From: Thermodesulfovibrionia bacterium
GTDB lineage: Bacteria; Nitrospirota; Thermodesulfovibrionia; UBA6902
Assembly: GCA_945786855.1 (NCBI GenBank)
Contig: CALZGI010000026.1
Coordinates: 1 to 64,000, forward strand
Length of the DNA: 64,000 nt
Direction of reading: 5' to 3'
Part shown: positions 22,392 to 29,724 of the stretch, piece by piece
Numbering within the stretch: position 1 is the stretch's first letter
How the letters are laid out: each line of letters opens with the position of its first letter
Notes under the pieces: model-generated
Told to the model about the DNA's origin: nothing
Seen by the model: only the letters and a program-made list of their open reading frames with translations
Database searches by the model: none
Program-made: the position numbers and the translations under genes

Positions 22392-23450
22392 CTATTCTTT
22401 ACTTGATACCTCAGCCTCTGCAAAGGTTGCCATTTCCCTGTATATCTTAAGTCCCGCCTCAATTACGAGCATGGCAAGGGCAGCGCCGGTCCCTTCACCA
22501 AGCCTCATATCAAGGTCAAGGATCGGTCTGAGGCCGATCTTTTCCAGAATTGACTTGTGACCTATTTCCTGGGACATGTGAGCAGCAAACATGTAGTCTT
22601 TTGTCTTGGGTTCGATCAGGTACGCTATTAATGCGCCAGCCGTCGATATAAATCCGTCTACGACAACAGGTATTTTGTTTGCTGAAGCACCTATGATCAG
22701 GCCCGCTATACCCGCTATCTCTGACCCGCCAATCCTGGAAAGCACATCAACGGGATCAGAAGAATCAGGGTTATTCACTGAGATGGAATCTTTGATCACC
22801 CGGACCTTGTTGCTCCATGCCTCATCACTTATTCCTGTTCCTCTGCCTGTGATGTCTTCAACAGGCAATCCGGTCAGCACTGCTGTTATTGCACTCGACG
22901 GGGTCGTGTTCGCAATACCCATTTCACCGGTTCCGAAAATCCTGTAGCCCTTCTTCGCATATTCATTTGCCAGATCAATGCCGACCTGAATACATTTCTC
23001 GGCCTCTTCCCTTGTCATTGCAGGGCCCTTCTGCATGTTTCTTGTGCCCCGCACCACTTTCCGTGATACAAATCCATTTCCCCTGAGATCACCGAAATCG
23101 TAATCAACTCCGATATCAACAACAACAACGTCTGCTCCGGCATGCTTTGCGAGAACATTAATGCCGGCCCCTCCATTCACAAAATTCAGCACCATTTGCG
23201 GGGTCACTTCTTTCGGAAAGGCAGAAACCCCTGCCTCAGCGACACCATGGTCCCCTGCAAAGGTAAACACAACCTTCTTATCAATTTCATGCATTTCATT
23301 TTCTGCAATCGCGACCAGCTGTTTAGCAAATTCTTCCAGCCTTCCCAGACTCCCCTGGGGCTTTGTAAGATTATCAAGACGCGCCTGGGCCTGCTCTGCG
23401 AATTTGCCGTTTGTATTCTCAATGCTCTGCAAAATTGTATTAAAATCCAT
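22392..23450 (-). CDS. cobT: nicotinate-nucleotide--dimethylbenzimidazole phosphoribosyltransferase CobT
   Basis: CobT activates the lower-ligand base to the alpha-ribotide. The 352 residues match the family length. Hallmarks are [104 protein letters not shown] and the catalytic Glu region [13 protein letters not shown] (seen here as [14 protein letters not shown]). It is the second gene of the riboswitch-controlled operon, 52 nt after cobU. Confidence 0.96.
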   Translation of the reverse strand: MDFNTILQSIENTNGKFAEQAQARLDNLTKPQGSLGRLEEFAKQLVAIAENEMHEIDKKVVFTFAGDHGVAEAGVSAFPKEVTPQMVLNFVNGGAGINVLAKHAGADVVVVDIGVDYDFGDLRGNGFVSRKVVRGTRNMQKGPAMTREEAEKCIQVGIDLANEYAKKGYRIFGTGEMGIANTTPSSAITAVLTGLPVEDITGRGTGISDEAWSNKVRVIKDSISVNNPDSSDPVDVLSRIGGSEIAGIAGLIIGASANKIPVVVDGFISTAGALIAYLIEPKTKDYMFAAHMSQEIGHKSILEKIGLRPILDLDMRLGEGTGAALAMLVIEAGLKIYREMATFAEAEVSSKE

Positions 23451-23502
23451 AATCTCCTCCGACGCATGTTATTCGTTCGACACTTTATTGAAGCATCTCA
23501 CG

Positions 23503-24057
23503 CTATTTAATTTTCACCGGTATCCCTGCAGTTACCAGATAAACTTCGCGGGCTATTTCAGCGATTTTCTGATTTAAAGTCCCTGCAAGGTCTCTGAACT
23601 GCCGTGCCAGTTTATTATCGGGAACGATACCGCTTCCCACTTCATTGGAAACAATAAACAACCTTCCTTCGTCATCAGTCGTCGGCCGGTCATTGTTAAG
23701 CGAAACGAGCGAATCAATAAATCCTTGAATATCCTCTGCACTTCCCTGGAGTCCGCTTTCCCTCTCCTGAGCTCTCAACAGTACGTTGGACAACCATATA
23801 GTGAGGCAGTCAAGGACAATGGCATTACATTGATCCTTTATCCCCAATAAAACAGAAACAATATTGAGCGGCTCTTCACAGGTATTCCACTCGCTGCCTC
23901 TTTCAACCCTGTGCCTCCTGATGCGTTCCTTCATCTCATCATCGAGAGCTTCCGCTGTAGCAATAAAAGTTTTCTCCCCTTTTATCCGGGAAGCCTCCTG
24001 CAGGGCAAAAGTGCTTTTTCCGCTTTTGGCGCCACCTATGATAAACGTAATTCTCAT
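23503..24057 (-). CDS. cobU: adenosylcobinamide kinase/guanylyltransferase CobU
   Basis: This bifunctional enzyme phosphorylates adenosylcobinamide and transfers GMP to it. The 184 residues begin MRITFIIGGAKSGKSTFALQEA with the P-loop, then FIATAEALDDEMKERIRRHRVERG with the guanylylated-His region. AIVLDCLTIWLSNVLL and LFIVSNEVGSGIVPDNKLARQFRDLAGTLNQ follow. The start at 24057 places the P-loop at the usual position. It is the first gene after the riboswitch terminator, whose T-run ends about 20 bases before the start codon. Confidence 0.95.
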   Translation of the reverse strand: MRITFIIGGAKSGKSTFALQEASRIKGEKTFIATAEALDDEMKERIRRHRVERGSEWNTCEEPLNIVSVLLGIKDQCNAIVLDCLTIWLSNVLLRAQERESGLQGSAEDIQGFIDSLVSLNNDRPTTDDEGRLFIVSNEVGSGIVPDNKLARQFRDLAGTLNQKIAEIAREVYLVTAGIPVKIK

Positions 24058-24073
24058 GAGTTGTTCAGAAAAC

Positions 24074-24107
24074 AAAAAAACCCCGACCGTCGAATAGAAA
24101 GTCGGGG
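24074..24107 (-). terminator. intrinsic terminator of the cobalamin riboswitch
   Basis: On the minus strand, CCCCGAC (24107-24101) pairs with GTCGGGG (24087-24081), followed by seven T. It lies between the aptamer and cobU, so it is the likely expression platform. Confidence 0.9.
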
Positions 24108-24115
24108 ATAAAAGC

Positions 24116-24158
24116 CATAAACCTTTACCCTCACAACCTCTTCCCTCGAAGGTTTATG
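24116..24158 (-). promoter_or_regulatory. 10-bp hairpin between aptamer and terminator (candidate expression-platform element)
   Basis: CATAAACCTT (minus strand, from 24158) is perfectly complementary to AAGGTTTATG (ending 24116), with a 23-nt loop. It lies between the B12 box and the terminator, as expected for a switching helix. The exact ON/OFF pairing needs folding. Confidence 0.6.
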
Positions 24159-24164
24159 TGTGAG

Positions 24165-24345
24165 GCGCGGTTCAGGCAGGTCTTCTGGCTCTCCCGATCT
24201 CTACTTGCCTTCCCTGTAATATTAACAAGTGGCGTTGCGAGTGTAGAGACTGTGAATTCCGAATGGAGTGGAAATCGGGATTACAGCGGCGGGTCCGCTC
24301 CAGTATTTCACTGGATTCCCCATTAAGCCCATACAGGCACCTGAA
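24165..24345 (-). promoter_or_regulatory. cobalamin (B12) riboswitch
   Basis: Read on the minus strand, the aptamer runs from CAGGTGCCTG (24343) through GGGAATCCAGTG, GCGGACCCGCCGCTGTAATC and AACGCCACTT to the B12 box GCCAGAAGACCTGCCT (ending about 24174). Spacing and core match the cobalamin-riboswitch family. It is followed by a switching helix and an intrinsic terminator in front of cobU. High adenosylcobalamin is expected to stop transcription of the whole operon. Confidence 0.95.
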
Positions 24346-24358
24346 CAATATGTATCAA

Positions 24359-24389
24359 ATTATACCCTATAGGATTGATGGTTAGTCAA
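24359..24389 (-). promoter_or_regulatory. sigma70-like promoter of the B12 operon
   Basis: On the minus strand, TTGACT (24389-24384) and a perfect TATAAT (24364-24359) are separated by 19 nt. They lie 16 nt upstream of the aptamer start. The spacing is a little long, but position and -10 quality are convincing. Confidence 0.75.
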
Positions 24390-24490
24390 GGGAGAGAGAA
24401 TTTCATCTTGAGCGGTTAAACACAATACGAACCACTAAGAAAATCGTTGAGCAGTTTATTTTACTGCAACCTCTGAGTAAAATTGAATAA

Positions 24491-24520
24491 AAAAAGGGCC
24501 TGAAGGTATCAGGCCCTTTT
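24491..24520 (-). terminator. bidirectional intrinsic terminator after the PEP-CTERM gene
   Basis: The AAGGGCCTGA/TCAGGCCCTT stem has a 5-nt loop, with A-run and T-run on opposite sides. It ends transcription of the PEP-CTERM gene and insulates the B12 promoter. Confidence 0.9.
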
Positions 24521-24534
24521 TGTTTCAGATTATA

Positions 24535-25326
24535 TTATGCCGTCATTTTCTTCTTGCGCCAGCTTCTCAATCCAAAGGCAACACCGCCGATGATAAAGAG
24601 AGTTGAACTGACCGGCTCTGGGACTACGGTGGTATTGGCAAACCGGAAGTCTGCTATCGCGATGTCATCACCGTTATCTGCAGCATTGTCCTCTTCATTA
24701 AAATCAATCCTGTTAAACGGGGTATTTGATGTGAGGCCGATAAAGAAATCGCCGTTTCCCGTAGCGGGGAAGAAGTCGTCGAGTTTAAACTCATCCACCA
24801 CAGTACCGTTCGAGAACAGGGTGAGCGTTTCATCAGCAGGGAAGCGGGCATGCTTCACATTGAATCCAAGGGCACTTATAAAGACGCCATCAAGAATTGT
24901 AAGGGTCCAATCGTCATTCTGAAAGTCGTCGACATCTCCTGGAGAAAGAGCATCAGCATAAGCTGCACCCCCTTCGGTGTCATTGAAGGTAAACCCTCCA
25001 TCCAATGGATTAGTTGGGTCAGTTGCCTGCAGAGATTCCAGTTGAAACCCTCTGGACAAAGGCGTGTTGGCACTTTGAAATGTCAAGATAGGGCCAACTT
25101 TCACGTTCGTGACAGGGGCTACAGATACTTCATCCGCCAATAAAATATTGCCAGATGTTGTCTCAAAAACTTCTTCCGTGCCAGCAGTCAGAAGCGACTG
25201 CCATGTCGCAAGATCCGTCGAAAGAGTTGCTGGTTGAGCCTGAACAGCACTGTTACTCAAGAGCATAGTCCCGCACAACACTGCCACAATCACTAGTAAC
25301 TTCTTCACCACTTCTCCGTACATCAT
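24535..25326 (-). CDS. secreted PEP-CTERM protein
   Basis: A 263-residue exported protein. The N-terminal signal peptide (VVKKLLVIVAVLCGTMLLSN...AVQA) is followed by a roughly 200-residue beta-rich domain (FETTSGNILLADEV, GGFTFNDTEGG, LGFNVKHARFPADETLTLFSNG, TPFNRIDFNEEDNAADNGDDIAIADFRF). It ends with the classical sorting tag VVPEPVSSTLFIIGGVAFGL then RSWRKKK. PEP-CTERM proteins are processed by an exosortase and usually join extracellular matrix or surface structures. No exosortase lies in the window. The start is set by GGAGGTG 7 nt before ATG at 25326. Confidence 0.88.
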   Translation of the reverse strand: MMYGEVVKKLLVIVAVLCGTMLLSNSAVQAQPATLSTDLATWQSLLTAGTEEVFETTSGNILLADEVSVAPVTNVKVGPILTFQSANTPLSRGFQLESLQATDPTNPLDGGFTFNDTEGGAAYADALSPGDVDDFQNDDWTLTILDGVFISALGFNVKHARFPADETLTLFSNGTVVDEFKLDDFFPATGNGDFFIGLTSNTPFNRIDFNEEDNAADNGDDIAIADFRFANTTVVPEPVSSTLFIIGGVAFGLRSWRKKKMTA

Positions 25327-25466
25327 GTTCTTACACCTCCGCGGCATGTATTTTTTTGCGTGTATATGTTTAGAGATAAAAATAGAATTCGTTCTTAAAT
25401 TATTTTAAAAGCAAGTACCGTGCCACAATTTAACCCTTTGAATTTAATACAATTTTTGTGATAGAC

Positions 25467-25506
25467 GCACAGGATCTGCACATTGATGCCCGCACAGATC
25501 CTGTGC
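25467..25506. repeat. 12-bp perfect inverted repeat
   Basis: GCACAGGATCTG (25467-25478) and CAGATCCTGTGC (25495-25506) are separated by 16 nt. There is no T-tract after it on either strand. Confidence 0.7.
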
Positions 25507-25612
25507 CATGTCACATAATTAAAATACGATGAAATGCTTTGCACAGTGCTTTACTTATGGGGAAATCACAAGAAAATTCATGAATGTATGGGTTTACTAC
25601 GAAGAAGGGCAA

Positions 25613-25659
25613 TTGGTATTGTTCACAGACGCTGGGACCTCGTCAGTGAACAATACCAA
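25613..25659. repeat. 14-bp perfect inverted repeat
   Basis: TTGGTATTGTTCAC (25613-25626) and GTGAACAATACCAA (25646-25659) are separated by 19 nt. It lies about 50 bp after the DUF2914 gene. It could be an RNA hairpin or an operator, and it has no clear terminator T-run. Confidence 0.75.
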
Positions 25660-25710
25660 GGGATATGAGAGCAATACTAGGTAATGAGGAAACTGTTAGC
25701 GTCGAAAGCG

Positions 25711-26121
25711 TTACTCCACGCTAAATGATACGGTATCCACAACCGTTCCTTCTGCATCCTGCAGTTCAACTCTCCAGTCACCCTGCCGTCCGCCCAGTTT
25801 CTTGCTCGAATTTGTCCTCCATCTTGTCCCTGCCCTGAGCGTCAAATCAACTTTAGCCATCTCTGTTTCTCCGTGGTACCAGACAAAGCTGACTATTGTA
25901 TCCTCACGAATGTCCCGGGCATCGAGAAAGCAGTACACGAGCTCTGTGGAAGCAGAAAAAACATCCACAACGCCGAAGGGCTCCCTGTCCTCTATGCTCC
26001 CGGCAATAACAAGGCGTTCAACACTAAACTGGGGGGGGGTGGCCTCCTCAGCAAAAGAAAATGTGCCCGTAATGAATACGAGAGAAATGCAGATAAGCGA
26101 TAACAGTGAAAGCCTTTTCAT
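25711..26121 (-). CDS. secreted DUF2914 domain protein
   Basis: A 136-residue protein with a signal peptide (MKRLSLLSLICISLVFITGTFSFA). Its C-terminal domain matches the DUF2914 pattern: AGSIEDREPFGVVDVFSASTELVYCFLD, then FVWYHGETEMAKVDLTL, RWRTNSSKKL and GDWRVELQDAEGTVVDTVSFSV. The function of DUF2914 is unknown. Its beta-sandwich-like pattern and export suggest a periplasmic or surface role. AAGGAGG stands 7 nt before the ATG. Confidence 0.8.
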   Translation of the reverse strand: MKRLSLLSLICISLVFITGTFSFAEEATPPQFSVERLVIAGSIEDREPFGVVDVFSASTELVYCFLDARDIREDTIVSFVWYHGETEMAKVDLTLRAGTRWRTNSSKKLGGRQGDWRVELQDAEGTVVDTVSFSVE

Positions 26122-26260
26122 AATGCTCCTCCTTGTATGGTTATATGTTTATGGGTGCTGAAGATGAATGAATTATATCAGCTTTAAATCAAAATGCAAC
26201 AGGTCTTGAAACATGCTCGCAGAAAAATCTGATTTTCACATGATATATTGAATAGATTCC

Positions 26261-27652
26261 ATGAAAGTGAAACTAATCCTTATTAATCCGTGGATTTATG
26301 ATTTTTCCGCTGTAAACCTGTGGGCCCGTCCTCTGGGCATTCTCAGGATTGCGGAGTACCTGAGCCAGTTTGATATTGACCTGAATTTTATTGACTGCAC
26401 CGACACGTTGAAAACAAGAGGGGAATACGGAAAAGGGAAATATCCGCGACACATTGTGGACAAACCGGCAATACTGAAATCTGTTCCGAAGAACTATGCA
26501 CGCTATGGAATTTCAGTTGCGGACTTTCAGGAGAAATTAAAACACCTCTTGCCATGTGATGCGGTACTTCTTACGTCAATCATGGCATATTGGTACCCCG
26601 GAGTTCAGCGGGTGGTCGAAATTATTAATAATCTGTCCCCCCATACCCCTGTTATCCTCGGTGGAATCTATGCAACTCTTTTTCCGGGGCATGCACTGGA
26701 ACAGTCAGGGGCCGATTTAATCCTCAGCGGGCAGGTGAACAATCTTTTTTCACTCAAATTCAGCAAACCCTCTCTGGCTGGAGATATACGGAGCGGCGGG
26801 GAATGTGGCAAGGACAGGTCGCTTCAGGAAACCCTGCAAAACGTTCTCAAAAATATCGGCCTGAAACTGGTCAAAAAGAACAGACCGCTTCCCTATTACA
26901 AACTCGGGCTTTACAATGACTACCCTTTTGCACCTCTTTTAACAAGTTCAGGGTGTCCCTTTCAATGCACATACTGCGCGTCCTCTGCACTTTCTGAGGG
27001 GTTTGCTCAAAATAAACCCTCAGAAGTCATCAAAGATATAAGAGCATTGTACTCCATGGGAGTCAGGGACTATGCCTTTTACGATGACGCGCTTCTCGTC
27101 AATGCCGATACTCATCTGAAGTTAGTCCTGAAAAAATTGATCCGGGCAAATTTTAAAATCAGGTTTCACTGTCCCAATGGTCTGCATGCGAAGCTCATTG
27201 ATGATGAACTGGCATATCTGATGAAAATGTCAGGATTTTCAACACTTCGACTGAGCCTTGAAACGGTGAACACTGAGAGACAGTCAATCACCGGGGGCAA
27301 GATAACGACAGATATTTTCCAGGCTACAGTCCACAATCTGAAAAAACACGGCTTCACAAAAAGACAGATCGGCGTGTATCTCATGTACGGTCTTCCCGGA
27401 CAGGAACTGAAAGAAGTGGAAGAAGGAGTAGACTGTCTGAAAAATCTTGGAGTCAGAATTAACCTCACCGAGTTTTCGCCCATTCCGGGCACCTCATGCT
27501 GGAATGAACTGGTCGCCAGCGGGACTATACATGATAATCTTGACCCCCTCCTGACAAATAATTCTGTTTTTTCTCTTCTCTTTGCAGGATATGATATTCG
27601 TGCCTTTGAAAGATTAAAGACAGATGTTCGTACATATAACAGTTCCTGCTGA
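26261..27652 (+). CDS. radical SAM protein with N-terminal B12-binding-like domain
   Basis: The 463-residue protein has an N-terminal Rossmann-like part of the B12-binding radical SAM type (LILINPWIYDF, LWARPLGILRIAEYLS, DAVLLTSIMAYWYPGVQRVVEII, VILGGIYATLFPGHAL, GADLILSGQV). A radical SAM core follows with CPFQCTYC (Cys x3 Cys x2 Cys), FYDDALLVNADTHLK, and LRLSLETVNTERQSITGGKI. The classic DxHxxG cobalamin motif is not evident, so cobalamin binding is uncertain. The gene stands alone. Its substrate is unknown. Confidence 0.82.
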   Translation: MKVKLILINPWIYDFSAVNLWARPLGILRIAEYLSQFDIDLNFIDCTDTLKTRGEYGKGKYPRHIVDKPAILKSVPKNYARYGISVADFQEKLKHLLPCDAVLLTSIMAYWYPGVQRVVEIINNLSPHTPVILGGIYATLFPGHALEQSGADLILSGQVNNLFSLKFSKPSLAGDIRSGGECGKDRSLQETLQNVLKNIGLKLVKKNRPLPYYKLGLYNDYPFAPLLTSSGCPFQCTYCASSALSEGFAQNKPSEVIKDIRALYSMGVRDYAFYDDALLVNADTHLKLVLKKLIRANFKIRFHCPNGLHAKLIDDELAYLMKMSGFSTLRLSLETVNTERQSITGGKITTDIFQATVHNLKKHGFTKRQIGVYLMYGLPGQELKEVEEGVDCLKNLGVRINLTEFSPIPGTSCWNELVASGTIHDNLDPLLTNNSVFSLLFAGYDIRAFERLKTDVRTYNSSC

Positions 27653-27719
27653 TACGGTATTCGCAACAGTGCCCCCCGCTATTAAAGATCAAGAATAAAT
27701 AATCCGATATAGTGTAAAG

Positions 27720-29021
27720 ATGATTGACAGTGTTTTTTTTAAAGATGCAGCTATGTCCACATACATACGGACCTTCATATTAGTTATCTCCATACTGATA
27801 ATCCCATCGGATTCACAGGCTTTGGAGTTAACCGACAATGCCCGGAAAGAGATGAAGAGCGGCAAGAGCCTGAAAGGGAAGAAATCACTATTTTCTACTC
27901 TGTTCCTTCTCAATTTGATGTCTTCAAAAAAACAGATCCGTTCGTCAGCGAGCACATTGTCAGTTCCGGAGGGAACGGGAAAATCCATATCTCCCCTGTC
28001 GTTCCTGCAAAGCCCTGAAAACCAGAAACATGCGGTTGCGGATCTCTACGAACAATATGGATATAACAGCGCTGTTAAATTGAGCCTGCACAGTTTCTCA
28101 AAACACAAATACAGCTTTCAGGACCGCCTCATCCGTTCAGGAACATATATCAGGACCATGGCTGACATTTTTTCAGAAGAAGGATTGCCGAGGGAACTCG
28201 TCTTTCTGCCCCTGATAGAAAGCAGGTTCGACCCCTATGCCTATTCCAGTACCCGGGCATCAGGTCCCTGGCAGTTTATGCCGGCAACCGCGAGAAGATT
28301 AAATCTCAGGATAGACTGGTGGATCGATGAAAGACGTGATCCAGTCAAATCAACCCGGGCCGCGGCTGCATACCTGCGGTACCTTCATAAAAGATTCAAG
28401 TCATGGAACCTCGTGCTGGCAGCCTATAATGCAGGCGAGGGCAGGATTGGGAGCGCACTCCGCAATTCCGAGACAAATGACTACTGGACCCTGAGAGAAA
28501 CAAAATATTTGGCCAGTGAGACCAAGAATTATGTCCCCTCATATATCGCTGCTACGGCAATCGCCATGAATCCGGAAAAATTCGGATTATCAAATATCAA
28601 ATATAACGCGCCGCTTTCCTACGACGAAGTAATCATTGAGAGCCCCATGGATCTGGAGCTGGCGGCCAGATTTGCCGGCACAAAGACACCGAAAATAAGG
28701 GATTTAAATCCTGAGTTAAGAAGACTATGCACTCCGCCGAACGTTTCACAGTATACGTTAAGAATCCCGAAGGGCTCAAAAAGAAAATTTCTCAGGAACC
28801 TGGAGAAGACAAAAGGGTATGAGGCTTACTACATTAACCTTTACACCGTTAAAAGGGGAGATACAATAGCAAAGATTGCCGATAAAATCGATTCGACCAT
28901 ACAGTCCATCAATGACATGAATGCACTTGGAAGGCGGGCCCTGATAATGACAGGGAAAAAGCTCCTTGTCCCCGTCGAAGAAAACTGGGACAGGTTACTG
29001 AAGCACCGCAGCTACCGGTAA
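27720..29021 (+). CDS. MltD-like lytic transglycosylase with LysM domain
   Basis: This periplasmic peptidoglycan-cleaving enzyme has 433 residues. A hydrophobic export signal starts at the second Met (27753; IRTFILVISILIIPSDSQA), which may be the real start. The SLT domain follows: LPRELVFLPLIESRFDPYAYS with the catalytic Glu, ASGPWQFMPATARRLNL, DERRDPVKSTRAAAAYL and LVLAAYNAGEGRI. A single LysM closes the protein (YTVKRGDTIAKIADKI...SINDMNAL...GKKLLVPV). Domain order matches MltD. No clear ribosome-binding site precedes either start. Confidence 0.88.
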   Translation: MIDSVFFKDAAMSTYIRTFILVISILIIPSDSQALELTDNARKEMKSGKSLKGKKSLFSTLFLLNLMSSKKQIRSSASTLSVPEGTGKSISPLSFLQSPENQKHAVADLYEQYGYNSAVKLSLHSFSKHKYSFQDRLIRSGTYIRTMADIFSEEGLPRELVFLPLIESRFDPYAYSSTRASGPWQFMPATARRLNLRIDWWIDERRDPVKSTRAAAAYLRYLHKRFKSWNLVLAAYNAGEGRIGSALRNSETNDYWTLRETKYLASETKNYVPSYIAATAIAMNPEKFGLSNIKYNAPLSYDEVIIESPMDLELAARFAGTKTPKIRDLNPELRRLCTPPNVSQYTLRIPKGSKRKFLRNLEKTKGYEAYYINLYTVKRGDTIAKIADKIDSTIQSINDMNALGRRALIMTGKKLLVPVEENWDRLLKHRSYR

Positions 29022-29027
29022 GATGGG

Positions 29028-29048
29028 AGGGAACAATTCCCTTTTTAT
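29028..29048 (+). terminator. intrinsic terminator after the transglycosylase gene
   Basis: AGGGAA-CAA-TTCCCT hairpin followed by TTTTATTA, directly after the stop codon. The stem is short, so strength is moderate. Confidence 0.65.
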
Positions 29049-29061
29049 TAAGTCACAGGAA

Positions 29062-29724
29062 TCAGGAACTTTCTTCATGAATATTTTCATATAAAGCATT
29101 GTACTCTTTTTCAAGCCACGTGCAATTCTGCTGGAGTTTATCACACTCTTTGGTCGATTGCTCAAGTTCTCTTTCCAGGCTTTCTATCCTCAGTTCAAGG
29201 CTTTTCTTCTGGGCTTCCAGATTTGAAAATTCTTCGGTACTCACTGACCGTTCAATTTGAGACGATAGCTTAGCTACGTCATTCTGAAAAGATTTTACCT
29301 GATGATTTAATTGCTCATTTTCATCCTGGAGGCCTTCAATGCACTTACTGAGTTCCTCATTATTTTGCTCAATTTCCGCAATTATTTTCTGATATTCTTT
29401 TGATCTTTCCGCCTCCGGAATAAGCGAATTAAGAGAATCCTTCAACTTCTCATTCTTTTCCTTTACCTGTTCAAACTTTTCGTGCAAGTTGTCAAACTTA
29501 TCTTTCCAGCCCGATGAATTGTGACCGCTCTCCTCCTGTTTCTCAACCTCACTCTTCAGTCCTTCCGGTTCTGCCCTGCCAGCAGGCACAAGCGTACGAA
29601 GCTTCCTGTTTTTTAAATAAAGGAATATTGCAAGGCCTGCAAATATTATGAGGAATTGAATGATGAATAACAGTGCCAGAGAAGGGATCTTAATCACTGC
29701 CGGCCCCCTCTTTTTGCGGGCCAC
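29062..29724 (-). CDS. membrane-anchored coiled-coil protein
   Basis: A 220-residue protein. One transmembrane helix near the N-terminus (IPSLALLFIIQFLIIFAGLAIFLYL) is followed by a basic stop-transfer stretch. About 150 residues of heptad-rich, Glu/Lys/Gln-rich coiled coil follow (KFDNLHEKFEQVKEKNEKLK to WLEKEYNALYENIHEESS). I do not recognise a family. It overlaps the VWA gene by 35 nt, so the two are probably made and function together at the membrane. Confidence 0.75.
   Translation of the reverse strand: MARKKRGPAVIKIPSLALLFIIQFLIIFAGLAIFLYLKNRKLRTLVPAGRAEPEGLKSEVEKQEESGHNSSGWKDKFDNLHEKFEQVKEKNEKLKDSLNSLIPEAERSKEYQKIIAEIEQNNEELSKCIEGLQDENEQLNHQVKSFQNDVAKLSSQIERSVSTEEFSNLEAQKKSLELRIESLERELEQSTKECDKLQQNCTWLEKEYNALYENIHEESS

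Larger units (their letters stand above)
25327..25710. other. 384-bp intergenic region with two strong inverted repeats
   Basis: No gene is visible. It holds a 12-bp-arm hairpin (25467-25506) and a 14-bp-arm inverted repeat (25613-25659), both perfect. The rest is AT-rich leader for the PEP-CTERM gene. Confidence 0.6.
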
